Numbered from the stretch's first letter, positions 9,365 through 22,794 are shown. The stretch: DNA of 64,000 nucleotides from Zingiber officinale (GCF_018446385.1 NC_055999.1:80987859-81051858), one strand, 5' to 3'. Notes: generated by a model from the sequence alone, not told the origin. Translations and numbers: made by a program.

Positions 9365-12015
9365 TGTTGGTTGCTACTCGGAAAACCTAGTGGTTCCACT
9401 GTATAAAAATTTTGTACAAAGGTCTGAACCTTTTCCTAGCTACCATGTGTTCTTTTAAATTAAACTTGGATCGCCTGCGGAACTTAACACGTTTGATCCA
9501 AAGTTTAATCTATTTGTTCTTTTAGGTTTTGACTTGGATCTCCTGCGGAACTTAACACGTTCGATCCAAATCACCTAAGTTATTAATTCCATTAAATATT
9601 AATTTCCATAATTGGTTCCCAGTACTGACGTGGCGTGGCACATGACCTTGGATATGAGAGCAACCACCACCGACTAGACAAAACCTTTTAAGGAAAGCTA
9701 ATATTTAATTTCCTAAAATAACTTTAGGTTTACCGAAAGGAACAATCAAATCACAAGGAAAAAAAACAAAGAACACAACATCGAAAATAAATTTGAAATA
9801 CTAGAATCGCATGCCTCTTGTATTTGGTATTATTTCCAAAAATAACTAGTATGATGCGGAAAGGAAAAATACTAGTTATACCTTTTAGAAAGACCTCTTG
9901 ATCTTCTACCGTATTCCTCTTCTAATCCCGGACGTTGTGTGGGCAACGATCTTCCGAGACGAGAACCACCAATCCACCTTCTTCTTCTTTCCTTCAAGTT
10001 TCGGCCAAGCAAGACTTTCAAAGGAAGAAGATCCTTTTCCACCAACCAAGCTCTAAGGGATGCAAGCTTCCTCTCCTTCTTCTCCAAGCTAAGATCCGGC
10101 CACCACTTGATCTCCAAGAGAAAATAAGTTTTCGGCCACAAAGATGGAGAGAAGAGAAAGGGAAGGGCCGACCACACCAAGGAAGAAAAGAGGGAGGAAA
10201 AAAATAGAGTTGTTCTTTCATAAAGCCTCCTCTACCCCCTCTTTTATAATCCTTGATCTTGGCAAATAAGGAAATTTAAATAAAAACTTCCTTAATTCTT
10301 TTGCTATGAAAAGGAAAAATTTATTTAATTAAAAATAATTTTTCTTTTCATTATAACATGGCCGGCCACTTATTTCCCCAAATCAAGGAGAGTTTTAATT
10401 AAACAAGAATTAAAACTTCCTAATTTTCTTCTAGAAATTTATAAAAATTTCTCCAATAATTTTATCCCTTCATGATTGATTTATAAAAAGAAAATTTAAT
10501 AAATTAAAATCTTTCTTTTAAACATGTGGATAAAAAGAAAGTTATTTCTAAAAATTAAAATCTCTTTTAATCTACAAATAAGGAAAGATATCAAATCTTT
10601 TCTTAATCTCTTGTAGAAACTTATAAAAGAGAATATTTAATTTTTAAACTCTCTTTTAAATCATGAACATGGTTAAAAAGGAAAGTTTTCTTAAAATTTA
10701 AATTCCACCTTTTAATCAACAAATAAAGAAAGATTTCAAATTTTAAACTCTCTTTTAAACATGTAGATGATTTATAAGGAAAGTTTTTACCAAAAATTAA
10801 AATCATCCTTTTAATCTACAAATAAGGAAAGAGATTAATCTCTTCTCTTAATCTTTTGTAGAAAGCTATAAAAGAAAATTTTTAATTTTTAAACTCTCTT
10901 TTAAAATCATGATATCCACATAAGAAATAATTTTAATAAAAATCCCTTTTAATATTCTAGTGGCCGACCACCTATGCTTGGGACCCAAGCTTTGGCCAGC
11001 CACCAACTTGGCTCATCCACTTGGTCTTGGCCGGCCCTAGCTTGGGTTCCAAGCTAGCTTGGTCGGCCCCATTGGATGGGTAAGAAGGTGGGTATGTGGT
11101 GGGTATAAATCTCTATATACAAGAGGCTACGGTAGGGACCGAGAGGAGGAATTGGTTTTGGTCTCCCGATAAAATTCGCCCCGAACACACAACTTAATTT
11201 TATCAATAATAATTCATTCCACTAGAGAACTATTATTGAACTACCGCACCAATCCCAAATTACATTTTGGGCTCCTTCTTATTATGAGTGTGTTAGTCTC
11301 CCTGTGTTTAAGATGTTGAATGCCCACTAATTAAGTGAGTTACTGACAACTCATTTAATTAATATCTTAGTCCAAGAGTAGTACCACTCAACCTTATCGT
11401 CATGTCGGACTAAGTCCACCTGCAGGGTTTAACATGACAATCCTTATGAGCTCCTCTTGGGGACATTCTCAACCTAGATTACTAGGACACAATTTCTTTC
11501 TATAATCAACAACACACACTATAAGTGATATCATTTCCCAACTTATCGGGCTTATTGATTTATCGAACTAAATCTCACCCATTGATAAATTAAAGAAATA
11601 AAAATCAAATATATGTGCTTGTTATTATATTAGGAATAAGGGCACACACTTCCATAATAATTGAGGTCATTGTTCCTTTATAAAGTCAGTATAAAAGAAA
11701 CGACCTCTAATGGTCCTACTCAATACACTCTAAGTGTACTAGTGTAATTATATAGTTAAGATAAACTAATACCTAATTACACTACGACCTTCCAATGGTT
11801 TGTTCCTTTCCATCTTGGTCGTGAGCTACTGTTTATAATTTATAAGGTACTGATAACATGATCCTCTGTGTGTGACACCACACACCATGTTATCTACAAT
11901 ATAAATTAATTGAACAACTATATTTATCATAAATGTAGACATTTGACAAATGTGATTCTTATTTCTAGATAAATGTTTTATACCAAAAGCTAGGCTTTTA
12001 GTATACATCCTAACA
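9365..12015 (-). repeat. copia LTR (left copy, element 3' LTR)
   Basis: 2651-bp LTR, TG...CA ends. It contains several GGCCGGCCAC/GGCCGACC words and a long AT-rich series of AAGGAAAG / CTCTTTTAA units in its middle. It lacks a short segment (ATTAAGCATCCCGTG) present in the right copy near 18449. Confidence 0.92.
10242..10248 (-). promoter_or_regulatory. LTR TATA-like box
   Basis: Complement of TTTTATA gives TATAAAA followed by GAGGGGGTAGAGG. About 60 bp downstream on the minus strand begins an open frame (10180-9872) that is also preserved in the other LTR. Probable U3/R promoter of the copia element. Confidence 0.5.
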
Positions 12016-14650
12016 ATCTCCCACTTATCTTAAAAGACTAAGCTGCCATATCTGCTGCCATACATCTGAATCCCAACCCTTCAACATGCCCATCAAAAGC
12101 TCTTGCCTTAAGGGTCTTAGTGAAAAGATCTATAGGTCATCATCTGATGCAATCTAGGCAGTAACAACTTCTCCTCATTTATACGATTTCTCGTATTGGG
12201 TGGTACTTGCGCTCTATTGTGTTTACTTGCCTTATAGACTCATGGTTTCTTCGAGTTTGCTACTGCACCACTATTATTACAATAAATTGTAATAATCTTT
12301 GGACAAAACCAGAAATCATATCTAAGTCTATCTTGAGGTTATTGAGTCATTCAGCTTTTATGGCTACCTCAGAGGCTTGCCATATACTCAGCTTCTATGG
12401 TGGAGTCCAGAAAAACACCTATGCTTATCACTCTTCCATAGTTATGAATTTACCTCCTAAAGTAAACACAAAACCCCGAGGTTGACTTAATATTGTCCCT
12501 ATCCGATTGGAAGTCAAAATCCGTGCAACCCATAGGGACCAAATTAACTGCCTTGTAAGCTAGCATATAATCTCTAGTGCCTCTAAGGTACTTCAATATA
12601 TGCTTTACTGCAGTCCAATGTCCTTGTCCAGGGTTACTTTGATATCTGCTAACTATGCCCTTGGCAAAACAGATTTATGATCTCGTGCATAGCATACATT
12701 AGGCTTCCGACAGCCGAAACATAAAGAACTGCCTTCATTTCCTCTATCTCCTTTGATGTCTTCGGAGACATCTCTTTAGATAAAACTACTCCAAGCCCAA
12801 AAGGTAAGAAACCTTTCTTGGAGTTCTGCATGCTTAAAACGAGCAAGGATTTTTTTTCGATATATGAAGCTTGAGATAAGTAAAATATTCTTTTCTTGCG
12901 ATCCCTTATTACTTTGATCCAAAGAATATATACATTCTCCCAAGTCCTTCATATCGAATTGTTTGGACAACCAAAATGTTATCTACGTATAGTACAAGAA
13001 ATACCACCACATCTCCATCACACTTTTTGTATACACAAGACTTATCCGGTTACTAAATAAATCCAAAGGTCTGGATTACTTTGATAAACCGGATGTTCCA
13101 AGACCTTGAAACTTTGCTTCAGTCCATAGAATGATTGAGCTTGCACACAAGATGCTCTTTGCGTTTTGCAATGAACCCTTCTGGTTGCTTTATATGGATG
13201 CTTTATTCAAGACTTCCATAAAGGAATGCTGTCTTGATATCCACTTGACAAATAGATAAAAGAATCCGGATAGACTTAAGCATAGCTACCAGTGAAAAAG
13301 TTTCCTTTTTCATCAAGCCTTGCTTTGAAAGTTTCCACCTTCCTGTCTATCCATCTTTTCCTATTGTAGACATATTTTCACCCAATGGCTTTTACACCAT
13401 CTGGTGGTTCTACAAGCTTCCAAATTTGATTAGAATAATTATATTCTAATTCTGTATTCATTGCTCTTTGCCAAGATGCTGCATCTTTATTTTGGAGTGC
13501 TTCATCATATTTTCGGGATCAGACTCATGTTCATTTGGGATCAAGTCCAAAAACATGAATCCTTTTGGTTGTTTGACAACCCTCCCACTACGATGATGTA
13601 CTGTCTATAATTGTGTATCAATTTGTGATACGTGTTGCAGTTTCTTATGATATTTCATCTTGTACAGTTGGTACTAGATTAGACATGTCCTTTATAATTT
13701 CTTTAAGAACAAATTTACTTATGGGCTTGTGGTTTATTACATAATCCTTTTCTAAAAATCGATCATTGATGCTAACAATGACCTTCTGATTTTTAAGACT
13801 ATAAACCTACTTTCATTTCTCTAGGATAACTTACAAACAAGTGAATTCCTGTCCAACTTATCATTGTCTCTCTTCAGCATATGTGCTGGACTACCCGAAT
13901 CCGAATATACTTCAAAATAGGCTTATGCCTATTTAGCAATTCTATATGAGTAGAGAGTTCTGACTTTGGAAGGTACTATGTTCACTTTTGTTTCCAGAGT
14001 ATATCCTTAAAATGAATTTGGTAATTTTCCAAATAACTCATCATCAATCTACTTATTTCCATAAGAGTCCTATACCTTCCTTTTTCTACACCATTCTGTT
14101 GGGGTGTACCAGGTGCAGTTAGTTGGGATTGAATCCCTACTTCTGATAAGTGACTCCTAAATCTTCCCAAGAGGTACTTGCCACTACGATCTCACCGTAG
14201 TATCTTGATACTTTTACTTTGACGTTTCTCCGCATCAGCCTTGTACTCTTTGAACTAATCAAAGCACTTAGTCTTGCGGCACATTAAGTAAATGTATTTG
14301 TATCTTGAATAGTTGTCTATAAAATAGATGAAATATTCGATACTACCTCTTGTCTGGATAGTCATAGGATCACACAAATCAGAATGAACCAATTCCAACA
14401 TTTCTTTGGCTCCATACCCCTTAGACTTAAAAAGCTTCTTGGTTATTTTTCCTTCCAAGTAAGACTCGCAGGTTGGAAAGATTTCCACTACTAATGAACC
14501 CAAAAGTTCATCAGCTACCAATGAATCCTACTTAAGTTAATATAACCTAGCTTTAGATGCCAAAGATATAATTGGTTCATTTCCGAAGGTTTCTTTCTCT
14601 TAAAGTTAGAAGATGTGTTACTAATTTTCATTTGTTGCATCGTGGGAGTT
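12016..14650 (-). pseudogene. copia pol remnant (integrase, reverse transcriptase, RNase H)
   Basis: Read leftward on the minus strand: a post-protease/integrase zone (14521-14255) with MLELVHSDLCDPM and YFIYFIDNYSRYKY; an integrase core (14170-13982) with TAPGTPQQNGVEK; a decayed reverse transcriptase; then FDMKDLGECIY (about 12950), a block containing LSKEMSPKT, VGSLMYAM, and an RNase H/C-terminal zone near 12100-12600. Order and motifs are Ty1/copia type (integrase before reverse transcriptase). Many stops and frameshifts are present. Confidence 0.85.
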
Positions 14651-16616
14651 ATTGAATTTATAAATTGTCAACCAACGTTCCAGAACAGATAACTTCCCTC
14701 TTTTTCTTAATAACAACTTTGTTATTAAAAGAGGCAGAATATCAAGTTCTTTGAATAGTTTAGAAACTGAAAACTAGTTCTTTCTAAACTTGGTACGTAA
14801 AGACAATTACTCAAAATCCATGTTTTATTCTTATCAAAGGATAAACATCTCCCACTGCAACAGCTGCCACTTTTACAGCAGTGCCCATGTGGACGGTGTT
14901 TTTATTTTCATTTAGTTGTCGGGTTTCCTGGAACCCTGCAATGAATTACGGATATGATTAATGGCATCTGTATCTACACTCCAGGTTCTGGTAGATAACA
15001 CCACTAAACATGTTTCAACTAATGAATTAAATACACCTATATTGTTCTTAGTTCTAAGAAGACAGTCAACCTTAATGTCCAAGTCCTATTTCCAATCATT
15101 ACAATTGGGACTACTAAGTCTTTTCTATAGTATAACAACTAGGGGATTGACAAACATTTTAAATCCTAAGAATCACAAAAATATTTGGTCAAGATCAATT
15201 CTTTAAAATCCCCATGAATTTTGTATGCCACGATAGTGTGGACGTATACAAAATCAAAGAGGAGATTTTATCTATTAATTTTATTATCTCGTCAACTTTA
15301 CTTTATGACGAATAAAATTAATAGTTGATCTGTCTTTGATCAAAATTTGGTCAAAACTTTTTGAATTTAAAATAACATTGATTCCTCAAACAATATTATT
15401 TAAATTCACCAACACCTCAAACACCGTAAATTTTGCATGCCACGATAGTGTGGACGTATACAAAATTTAAACATTTGTAAGAGGAGGGTTTTACCCATTA
15501 ATTATCTTGTCAATAAATCTTTATGACAAAATAAAATTACCTCAAACACCGTTGAATTTTGTATGCCATGATAGTATGGACGTATACAAAAACAAACATT
15601 TGTAAGAGGAGTTTTTAATTTTATTATCTTATCAACCTATTTATTTGACAAATTAATAGTTGGTTTTCTTCGGTCACACAAATAATAGCAGTGACTCCGA
15701 TGGGGAGGATACTATTAGGCGTGCCTAAGTGTATACCATTACTTGACACTAAGTCCATTAATAAGATTGTGCCCCTTCCGATGGGGAAGATTACACGCTC
15801 TTAATTAACTTCCTATAGTCATCCAAAATGGAAGTTTAATCTAGTGATCCGCAAACAAACTCATCCGATATGGAGGAAGGCACTCAGAGCCAACGCGTAA
15901 ACTTGTTGCATCACTTATAAACTAGTAATGGAGTCCGTGGAATTTATTTAAAAATAAATCCCTCTCCCACTTAGTTATTTAAAGTGAGGAATTTTGACTA
16001 TGCTAGTCTACTTAACATGCATACTAACAAGCACACACAGTCTCAGCATAAAAAGCAAAAAATAGAAAAACTAATTTTCAACTATTATGACTTTTATCTA
16101 TTGCTGTCCTTTGTGTGTCGCCAACCCTAGTTACTGCCATCTTTGGCCACCGCCACCGGGTCTAGTTGTCGCATCCATCTTGCTCCTTGTTCCGCTGCGC
16201 CTCTGGTCCTCAAAAGGTTCCACGCCTTGCAAGATTCGATCCGCGACATAAATAGAATTTTACATTTTCGATCCTATATTCCTCGAAGGAATGTACATGT
16301 AAACTAGATCGAACATAAAATAAAATTTACATCCATCGATCCTATATTCCATAAAAGGAATGTACATGTAACTAGATCAAAAATAAAATCCTAATAAAAC
16401 TAAATAAAACTCCTGCTGTATTTTATAATACAATCATGCACACACAATAAATGCCCTTGACATGTCCAAGGGTCCAATCACACACATAATAACTATAAGC
16501 CATAATAGTTGGATCCTGCATCCACAAAGTTAGCACATCCTACTATTAACCTGCCTAAATTATGTATGACATGTGCATAATTAAACTAATACCAAATACA
16601 CAGAGGCAAAACCCTA
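14651..16616 (-). other. copia 5' internal region, gag not recognisable
   Basis: Between the pol remnant and the primer-binding site no CCHC zinc knuckle or gag frame can be read. The region holds a threefold repeat (15218-15650) and a duplicated word TCCGATGGGGA near 15697 and 15779. Confidence 0.5.
15218..15650. repeat. three direct repeats inside copia element
   Basis: The word GATAGTGTGGACGTATACAAA, or a close variant, occurs near 15232, 15447 and 15568. Each copy is followed by AAGAGGAG and a TTTTATTATCT / TTATGACAAA stretch. Spacing is about 120-215 bp. Confidence 0.75.
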
Positions 16617-16628
16617 GCTCTGATACCA
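16617..16628 (-). other. primer-binding site of copia element
   Basis: The complement reads TGGTATCAGAGC, the usual initiator tRNA-Met primer site, two bases inside the right LTR. It fixes the element on the minus strand. Confidence 0.85.
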
Positions 16629-16630
16629 AT

Positions 16631-19303
16631 TGTTGGTTGCTACTCGAAAACCTAATGGTTCCACTGTACAAAAATTTTGTACAAAGGTCTGAACCTTTTC
16701 CTAGATACCATGTGTTCTTTTAAATTAAACTTGGATCGCCTGCGGAACTTAACACGTTTGATCCAAAGTTTAATCTATTTGTTCTTTTAGGTTTTGACTT
16801 GGATCTCTTGCGGAACTTAACACGTTCGATCCAAATCACCTAAGTTATTAATTTCATTAAATATTAATTTCCATAATTGGTTCCCAGTACTGACGTGGCG
16901 AGGCACATGACCTTCTTGGATATGGGAGCAACCACCACCGACTAGACAAAACCTTTTAAGGAAAACTAATATTTAATTTCCTAAAATAACTTTAGGTTAA
17001 CCGAAAGGAACAATCAAATCACAAGGAAAAAAAAACAAAGAACACAACATCGAAAATAAATTCGAAATACTAGAATCGCATGCCTCTTGTATTTGGTATT
17101 ATTTCCAAAAATAACTAGTATGATGCGGAAAGGAAAAATACTAGTTATACCTTTTAGAAAGACCTCTTGATCTTCTACCGTATTCCTCTTCTAATCCTGG
17201 ACGTTGTCTGGGCAACGATCTTCCGAGACGAGAACCACCAAGCCATCTTCTTCTTCTTTCCTTCAAGTTTCGGCCAAGCAAGACTTTCAAAGGAAGAAGA
17301 TCCTTTTCCACCAACCAAGCTCTAAGGGATGCAAGTTTTCTCTCCTTCTTCTCCAAGCTAAGATCCGGCCACCACTTGATCTCCAAGAGAAAAGAAGGTT
17401 TCGGCCACAAAGATGGAGAGAAGAGAAAGGGAAGGGTCGGCCACACCAAGGAAGAAAAGAGGGAGGAAAAAAAAATAGAGTTATTCTTTCATAAAGCCTC
17501 CTCTACCCCCTCTTTTATAATCCTTGATCTTGGCAAATAAGGAAATTTTAATAAAAACTTCCTTAATTCTTTTGCTATGAAAAGGAAAAATTTATTTAAT
17601 TAAAAATAATTTTTCTTTTCATTATAACATGGCCGGCCACTTATTCCCCAAATAAAGGAGAGTTTTAATTAAACAAGAATTAAAACTTCCTAATTTGTTT
17701 CTAGAAATTTATAAAAATTTCTCCAATAATTTTATCCCTTCATGATTGGTTTATAAAAAGAAAATTTAATAAATTAAAATCTTTCTTTTAAATATGTGTA
17801 TAAAAAGAAAGTTATCTCTAAAAATTAAAATCTCTTTTAATCTACAAATAAGGAAAGATATCAAATCTTTTCTTAATCTCTTGTAGAAACTTATAAAAGA
17901 GAATATTTAATTTTTAAATTCTCTTTTAAATCATGAAGATGGTTAAAAAGGAAAGTTTTCTTAAAATTTTAAATCCACATTTTAATCAACAAATAAGGAA
18001 AGATTTCAAATTTTAAACTCTCTTTTAAACATGTAGATGATTTACAAATAAGGAAAGTTTTTACCAAAAATTAAAATCATCCTTTTAATCTACAAATAAG
18101 GAAAGAGATTAATCTCTTCTCTTAATCTTTTGTAGAAAGCAATAAAAGGAAATTTTTAATTTTTAAACTCTCTTTTAAAATCATGATATCCACATAAGAA
18201 ATAATTTTAATAAAAATCCCTTTTAATATTCTAGTGGCCGGCCACCTAAGCTTGGGACCCAAGCTTTGGCCGGCCACCAACTTGGCTCATCCACTTGGTC
18301 TTGGCCGACCCTACCTTGGGTTCCAAGCTAGCTTGGCCGGCCCCATTGGATGGGTAAGAAGGCGGGTATGTGGTGGGTATAAATCTCTATATACAAGAGG
18401 CTACGGTAGGGACCGAGAGGAGGAATTGGTTTTGGTCTCCCGATAAAATTAAGCATCCCGTGTTCGCCCCGAACACACAACTTAATTTTATCAATAATAA
18501 TTCATTCCACTAAAGAACTATTATTGAACTACCGCACCAATCCCAAATTACATTTTGGGCTCCTTCTTATTATGAGTGTGTTAGTCTCCCTGTGTTTAAG
18601 ATGTCGAATGTCTACTAATTAAGTGAGTTACTGACAATTCATTTAATTAATATCTTAGTCCAAGAGTAGTACCACTCAACCTTATCGTCATGTCGGACTA
18701 AGTCCACCTGCAGGGTTTAACATGACAATCCTTATGAGCTCCTCTTGGGGACATTCTCAACCTAGATTACTAGGACACAGTTTCCTTCTATAATTAACAA
18801 CACACACTATAAGTGATATCATTTCCCAACTTATCGGGCTTATTGATTTCTCGAACTAAATCTCACCCATTGATAAATTAAAGAAATAAATATCAAATAT
18901 ATGTGCTTGTTATTATATTAGGATTAAGAGCACACACTTCCATAATAACTGAGGTCATTGTTCATTTATAAAGTCAGTATAAAAGAAACGACCTCTAATG
19001 GTCCTACTCAATACACTCTAAGTATACTAGTGTAATTATATAGTTAAGATAAACTAATACCTAATTACACTACGACCTTCCAATGGTTTGTTCCTTTCCA
19101 TCTTGGTCATGAGCTACTGCTTATAATTTATAAGGTACTGATAACATGATCCTCTGTGTGTGACACCACACACCATGTTATCTACAATATAAATTAATTA
19201 AACAACTACATTTATCATAAATATAGACATTTGACCAATGTGATTCTTATTTCTAGATAAATGTTTTATACCAAAAGCTAGGCTTTTAGTATACATCCTA
19301 ACA
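16631..19303 (-). repeat. copia LTR (right copy, element 5' LTR)
   Basis: 2673-bp LTR, partner of 9365-12015, with the same ends and internal order. Differences are mostly point changes and short indels. Confidence 0.92.
17513..17519 (-). promoter_or_regulatory. LTR TATA-like box (right copy)
   Basis: Same TATAAAAGAGG context as in the left LTR. As the 5' LTR this would be the copy that drives element transcription. The downstream open frame is 17449-17141. Confidence 0.5.
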
Positions 19304-20419
19304 ATCTATATCATTTTCGGGTTGTTTTTGGGCCTTGAATAAGTAATGTTAGCATAAGATTTTCCTTCGCCATGCGCAACAATGGAGAAAGGTTGTAATT
19401 TACCAAAATAACTGGCCAACAACTATATCTAGAACTAAGGTCACCAAAAGAGTTGAATCCATCTGTAGCAAGACCAAGTCAAAGATTTCTAAGATCTGAT
19501 GCAAAAGTCGGCCACTTATGATTTATTGTATCCCAAGTTACTGAATCAACTGGATGACGCATCATATGATCTTGACTTTTGTTGTTGGAGTACCAAATCA
19601 AGACTTCGGTCTTTTCTTCTAATGTAAACATCCTTTTTAATCTTGATATCAAGGGAAAATAGCGTAGTACCTTTTTAGGAGCTCCTTTACAAACTTTGGT
19701 GGTTATTTTGTCCACATTTCATCTTGAGGAACCACACTTTGGACATGAGTCCAAATCTTTAAACTCCTTTCTAAATAGACATCAATTGTTTGGGCAAGTA
19801 TGAATCTTCTCATATCCTAAATCAAATGGTTTCAATATCTTTCTCATTGAATAAATGGTTTCTAGAAGTGTGTTCTTTTCTGGAAACATGCCATCTAAGA
19901 TCTTAAGGAGTTCATTGAAACTATATTCAGTGTGACCATTAGTAGACTTGTAATTGTATAATGTGATGATTGTTGACAACTTTGTGTAATTATACAACCA
20001 GGGAAGAAAGGAGTTTTTGCATCTTCTAATAAATCAACAAATTCATAATCTTTTGCCTCAGATATAGTGTGTCCAACCTCTTCTTCCGGTACAAAGACAT
20101 TCCTATATAAGTGATATTCCTCTCTACTTTTATCATCCTCTACTTGAACTCCTCCTGAACTAAATTCGCCTTGAAATTGTGAGGTATAACTTTCACCATG
20201 GAAGACCCAACTAGTGTAAGAAGAATCTATCCCCTTAATAATTAAGTGCTCGTACACTTGGTCAAATTTCATATACTTCTTATTTTTGCAATGTTTGCAA
20301 GGACATAAGATTACTTCACATATTTTGGTATAGTTCCTAGCTTGTGTAAGAAATTTTTGAACCTCTTCTTCATACTCGGGTACAAGCCTTGAAGGCAGAC
20401 ACGCCCATTCCTTATCCAT
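19304..20419 (-). pseudogene. CACTA-1 TNP2 transposase, N-terminal part
   Basis: Starts at ATG 20419: MDKEWACLPSRL, then CPCKHCKNKK and SSYTSWVFHGE, which is the transposase-associated domain with its Cys-x-x-Cys metal-binding words. After a frameshift near 20000 the frame continues with YTKLSTIITLYNYK, GYEKIHTCPNN, a stop, CPKCGSSR, VLRYFPLISRLKRMF, MMRHPVDS and LRLGLATDGFN of transposase_21, and reaches the copia insertion at 19309. Family members bind the element ends and cut DNA in the nucleus. Frameshifts and stops make it non-functional. Confidence 0.88.
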
Positions 20420-20634
20420 TTCATAAATGATCTAAGCTTCACAACAAGGGGAGCAAGCATAACTTAAACCTTGTGCATAGAATACCAAATTAAATTAATT
20501 ACTTAAGAAATAATATCAAAGAGAAACATAAAATATCAAAAATAAGCATAGTTCAATTAATTGAGGTGAGCAAAAGACACAACTAAGTAGGTCATTCGCC
20601 AAGGCAAAACTTTGTTAGATTACAATGTAGATCA

Positions 20635-21183
20635 TGTTAGGGTTTCAAGGTTACAAACATAGTCCCACATTGAAAACACATGAAAATAATCATGGGTTTA
20701 TAAGAAAAAGATATCTCCATTGGTATGAGACCTTTTGGGTAGAGCCCAAGAGCAAAACCATGAGAGCTTAGGCCCAAAGTAGATAATATCATACTATTGT
20801 GGAGATATCTGAATTCTTTTTGATCCTACAATTGGTATTAGAGCGAGGTCGCTCTTCACCGGACTAATCGCCGGAAGAAGCATGAGCCAGAGCGAGAGCC
20901 ATGATCCAAGATCGAATCATGTAGGTGAAACCTTAAACAAAGTAGGAGAGACCCTGAGCAGGTCAGTGACCCGATGCTTGAGGGGAAGCCCTGAGCAGGT
21001 CAAGAGTGACCCAATACTTGAGGGGACCCTGTGGTCCTTTGTTTGAGAGCGATTGTTGGGGTTGCAAGGTTGTAAAAATAATCCCACATTGAAAACACAT
21101 GGGAAAGATCATGAGTTTATAAGAAAAAAATATCTCCATTGGTATGAGGTCCTTTGGATAGAGCTCAAGAGTAAAACCATGAG
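20635..21183 (+). mobile_element. TRIM-like miniature LTR retrotransposon
   Basis: Left LTR 20635-20830 runs TGTTAGGGTT to GATCCTACA. Immediately inside is TTGGTATTAGAGC (20832-20844), a near-consensus tRNA-Met primer site. An internal stretch of about 220 bp with a doubled CCTGAGCAGGTCA word leads to a second LTR that starts TGTTGGGGTTG at 21054 and is truncated after about 130 bp (21183). No coding capacity. It lies in the leader of CACTA-1. Confidence 0.8.
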
Positions 21184-21696
21184 TTTATTTGATAATGGAA
21201 AATATAGAAAGGACATGCATAGGATTTTTATTTATTTAAAAATATGCTTAAATCTATAAATAATTAGGAGAAAAGAATTCTCTTATTGTTTATTAATGTA
21301 ATAGAAGTTATTTAGGAAATTGGCATTCTTGGTGTTAGAGTTTTAAGCTCCTACTTTTTCATATTAATGCTAGATGAGTTAGCTAATTATGCTAAAGATA
21401 AGCATCCTTGATGTGTTATTTAATGAGACAATTCCATTAAATTTGAAGCTTGCATTATCTGATTTTTCATATAAGTAAAATAAAAACATTAGCAAATATT
21501 ATAAGTAGAATAAAACCATCTATGTTTAGCTTATCACATGAACTAGAGAAACTTGCACATGCAAACTAAAATTAGATATGCCAATAATGAAATAAGACAT
21601 GCTATTCACATGTAGGCAAAGCACAAACAAAACTTACATAGCTAATGGGGAGTTCCTTTTGACCAAAATCAACAAAGCTTTAGAGATAGTTGATGG
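21184..21696. other. CACTA-1 leader remnant
   Basis: AT-rich, non-coding. It ends in GATGG (21692-21696), one copy of the duplicated target of the Sirevirus-like element. Confidence 0.45.
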
Positions 21697-22213
21697 TGTT
21701 GGGACCAAATATGTAGCTAGAGGGGGGGGGGGGGGTGAATAGCTCAGCGCAATCTCGTGCTCTTCATTGCTTGTTTCTTCAAAGATATGTAGCGGAAAAT
21801 ACAAAGAAACAACACTCAACGCTAACACTAGGGATTTACTTGGTATCCACCTCAAGAAGAGGTGATTAATCCAAGGATCCACACACTCACGCACCCTCCA
21901 CTATGAAAACTCTCCTTTACGGTAACTACCGAAGGTGGAGAAATCCTACAATACTCTCAATACAACAAGGAACAAAGAGAAGCAAATACAAGGGAAAGCT
22001 TACATGGTTTACACAAGAAACCCTAACCCTAACTTCTTCTTCTTGTTGTAGATCCGCCTTTTGACTTGGAAATGCTTCCAAGAACCTTCAAGATCTGGCG
22101 GTGAGAACTCTGTGGAGAAGTTGTGGAAGCGCTGTGAAGATCTGAGCTGAAGGCCGAGAGAACTGTCGACGAAATCGCACGCCAACGTCTTTATTCTACG
22201 CCAACGGTCGAAT

Positions 22214-22545
22214 CCCAATCGATTGGATTGCTCCCAATCGATTGGGGAGGCTTTGGATCAATCGACTGATCGATCCAGAGTGCCTTTGTGCTCTCAGGAA
22301 TTGCCTGGATCGATTGGCTGATCGATCCAGGGCTTATCGCGCAGAATCGCACCTCCCAATCGATCCACTGATCGATTGGAGGCTCCCAATCGATCGGTCG
22401 ATAGATTGGGAGGCTTTTTGTTCGCGCGATGCTTCTCGCTAATCGATCCACTTATCGATTGGGAGAAGGCTTGTCGCGAGGACTCACCCAATCGATCGAC
22501 CGATCGATTGAGCATGTGCCAATCGATCGGCTGATCGATCCAACT
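22214..22545. repeat. ATCGAT palindrome array (left LTR)
   Basis: About ten units of the form CAATCGATC-NNN-GATCGATTGG, each an imperfect palindrome of roughly 20-24 bp, alternate with short unique DNA. The array makes open frames rich in Ile-Asp-Arg-Ser in several frames on both strands; these are by-products of the palindromes. Confidence 0.85.
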
Positions 22546-22794
22546 CCTTGTTTTTGCCCAAAACAAGTCCAAAGTCCCCTAAACCAACATCCGGTCAACC
22601 ATGACCTGTTAGTTCATCGTGCCTAGCATCCGGTCACCCTTAACCTGCTAGGACTCGCTCACCAAGTGTCTGGTCAATCCTTTTGACCCACTTGGACTTT
22701 TCTCCTCGTGCCAAGTATCCGGTCAATCCCTTTGACCTACTTGGTCTTTCCACCAGATGTCTGGTCAACCTTGACCCATCTGGATTTCCTCGTG

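Larger units (their letters stand above)
9365..19303 (-). mobile_element. Ty1/copia retrotransposon with 2.65-kb LTRs
   Basis: Two direct LTRs start TGTTGGTTGC and end ATCCTAACA. Flanking duplications ATCTAT (9359-9364 and 19304-19309) fit a single insertion into TNP2. The element lies on the minus strand: the primer-binding site abuts the right LTR (16617-16628, complementary reading TGGTATCAGAGC) and the purine tract abuts the left LTR (12016-12030, complement of ATCTCCCACTTATCT). The interior is only 4.6 kb with decayed integrase, reverse transcriptase and RNase H, so it cannot move by itself. The LTRs look closely similar by eye, suggesting a fairly recent insertion. Confidence 0.92.

Noticed and set aside
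16631..19303. tRNA gene at the TGGTATCAGAGC sites
   Set aside because: These are short primer-binding sites beside LTRs; no cloverleaf follows.
22191..22626. Overlapping Ile-Asp-Arg-Ser-rich frames on both strands (also 27802-28237)
   Set aside because: By-product of the ATCGAT palindromes, which read open in several frames; not independent genes.
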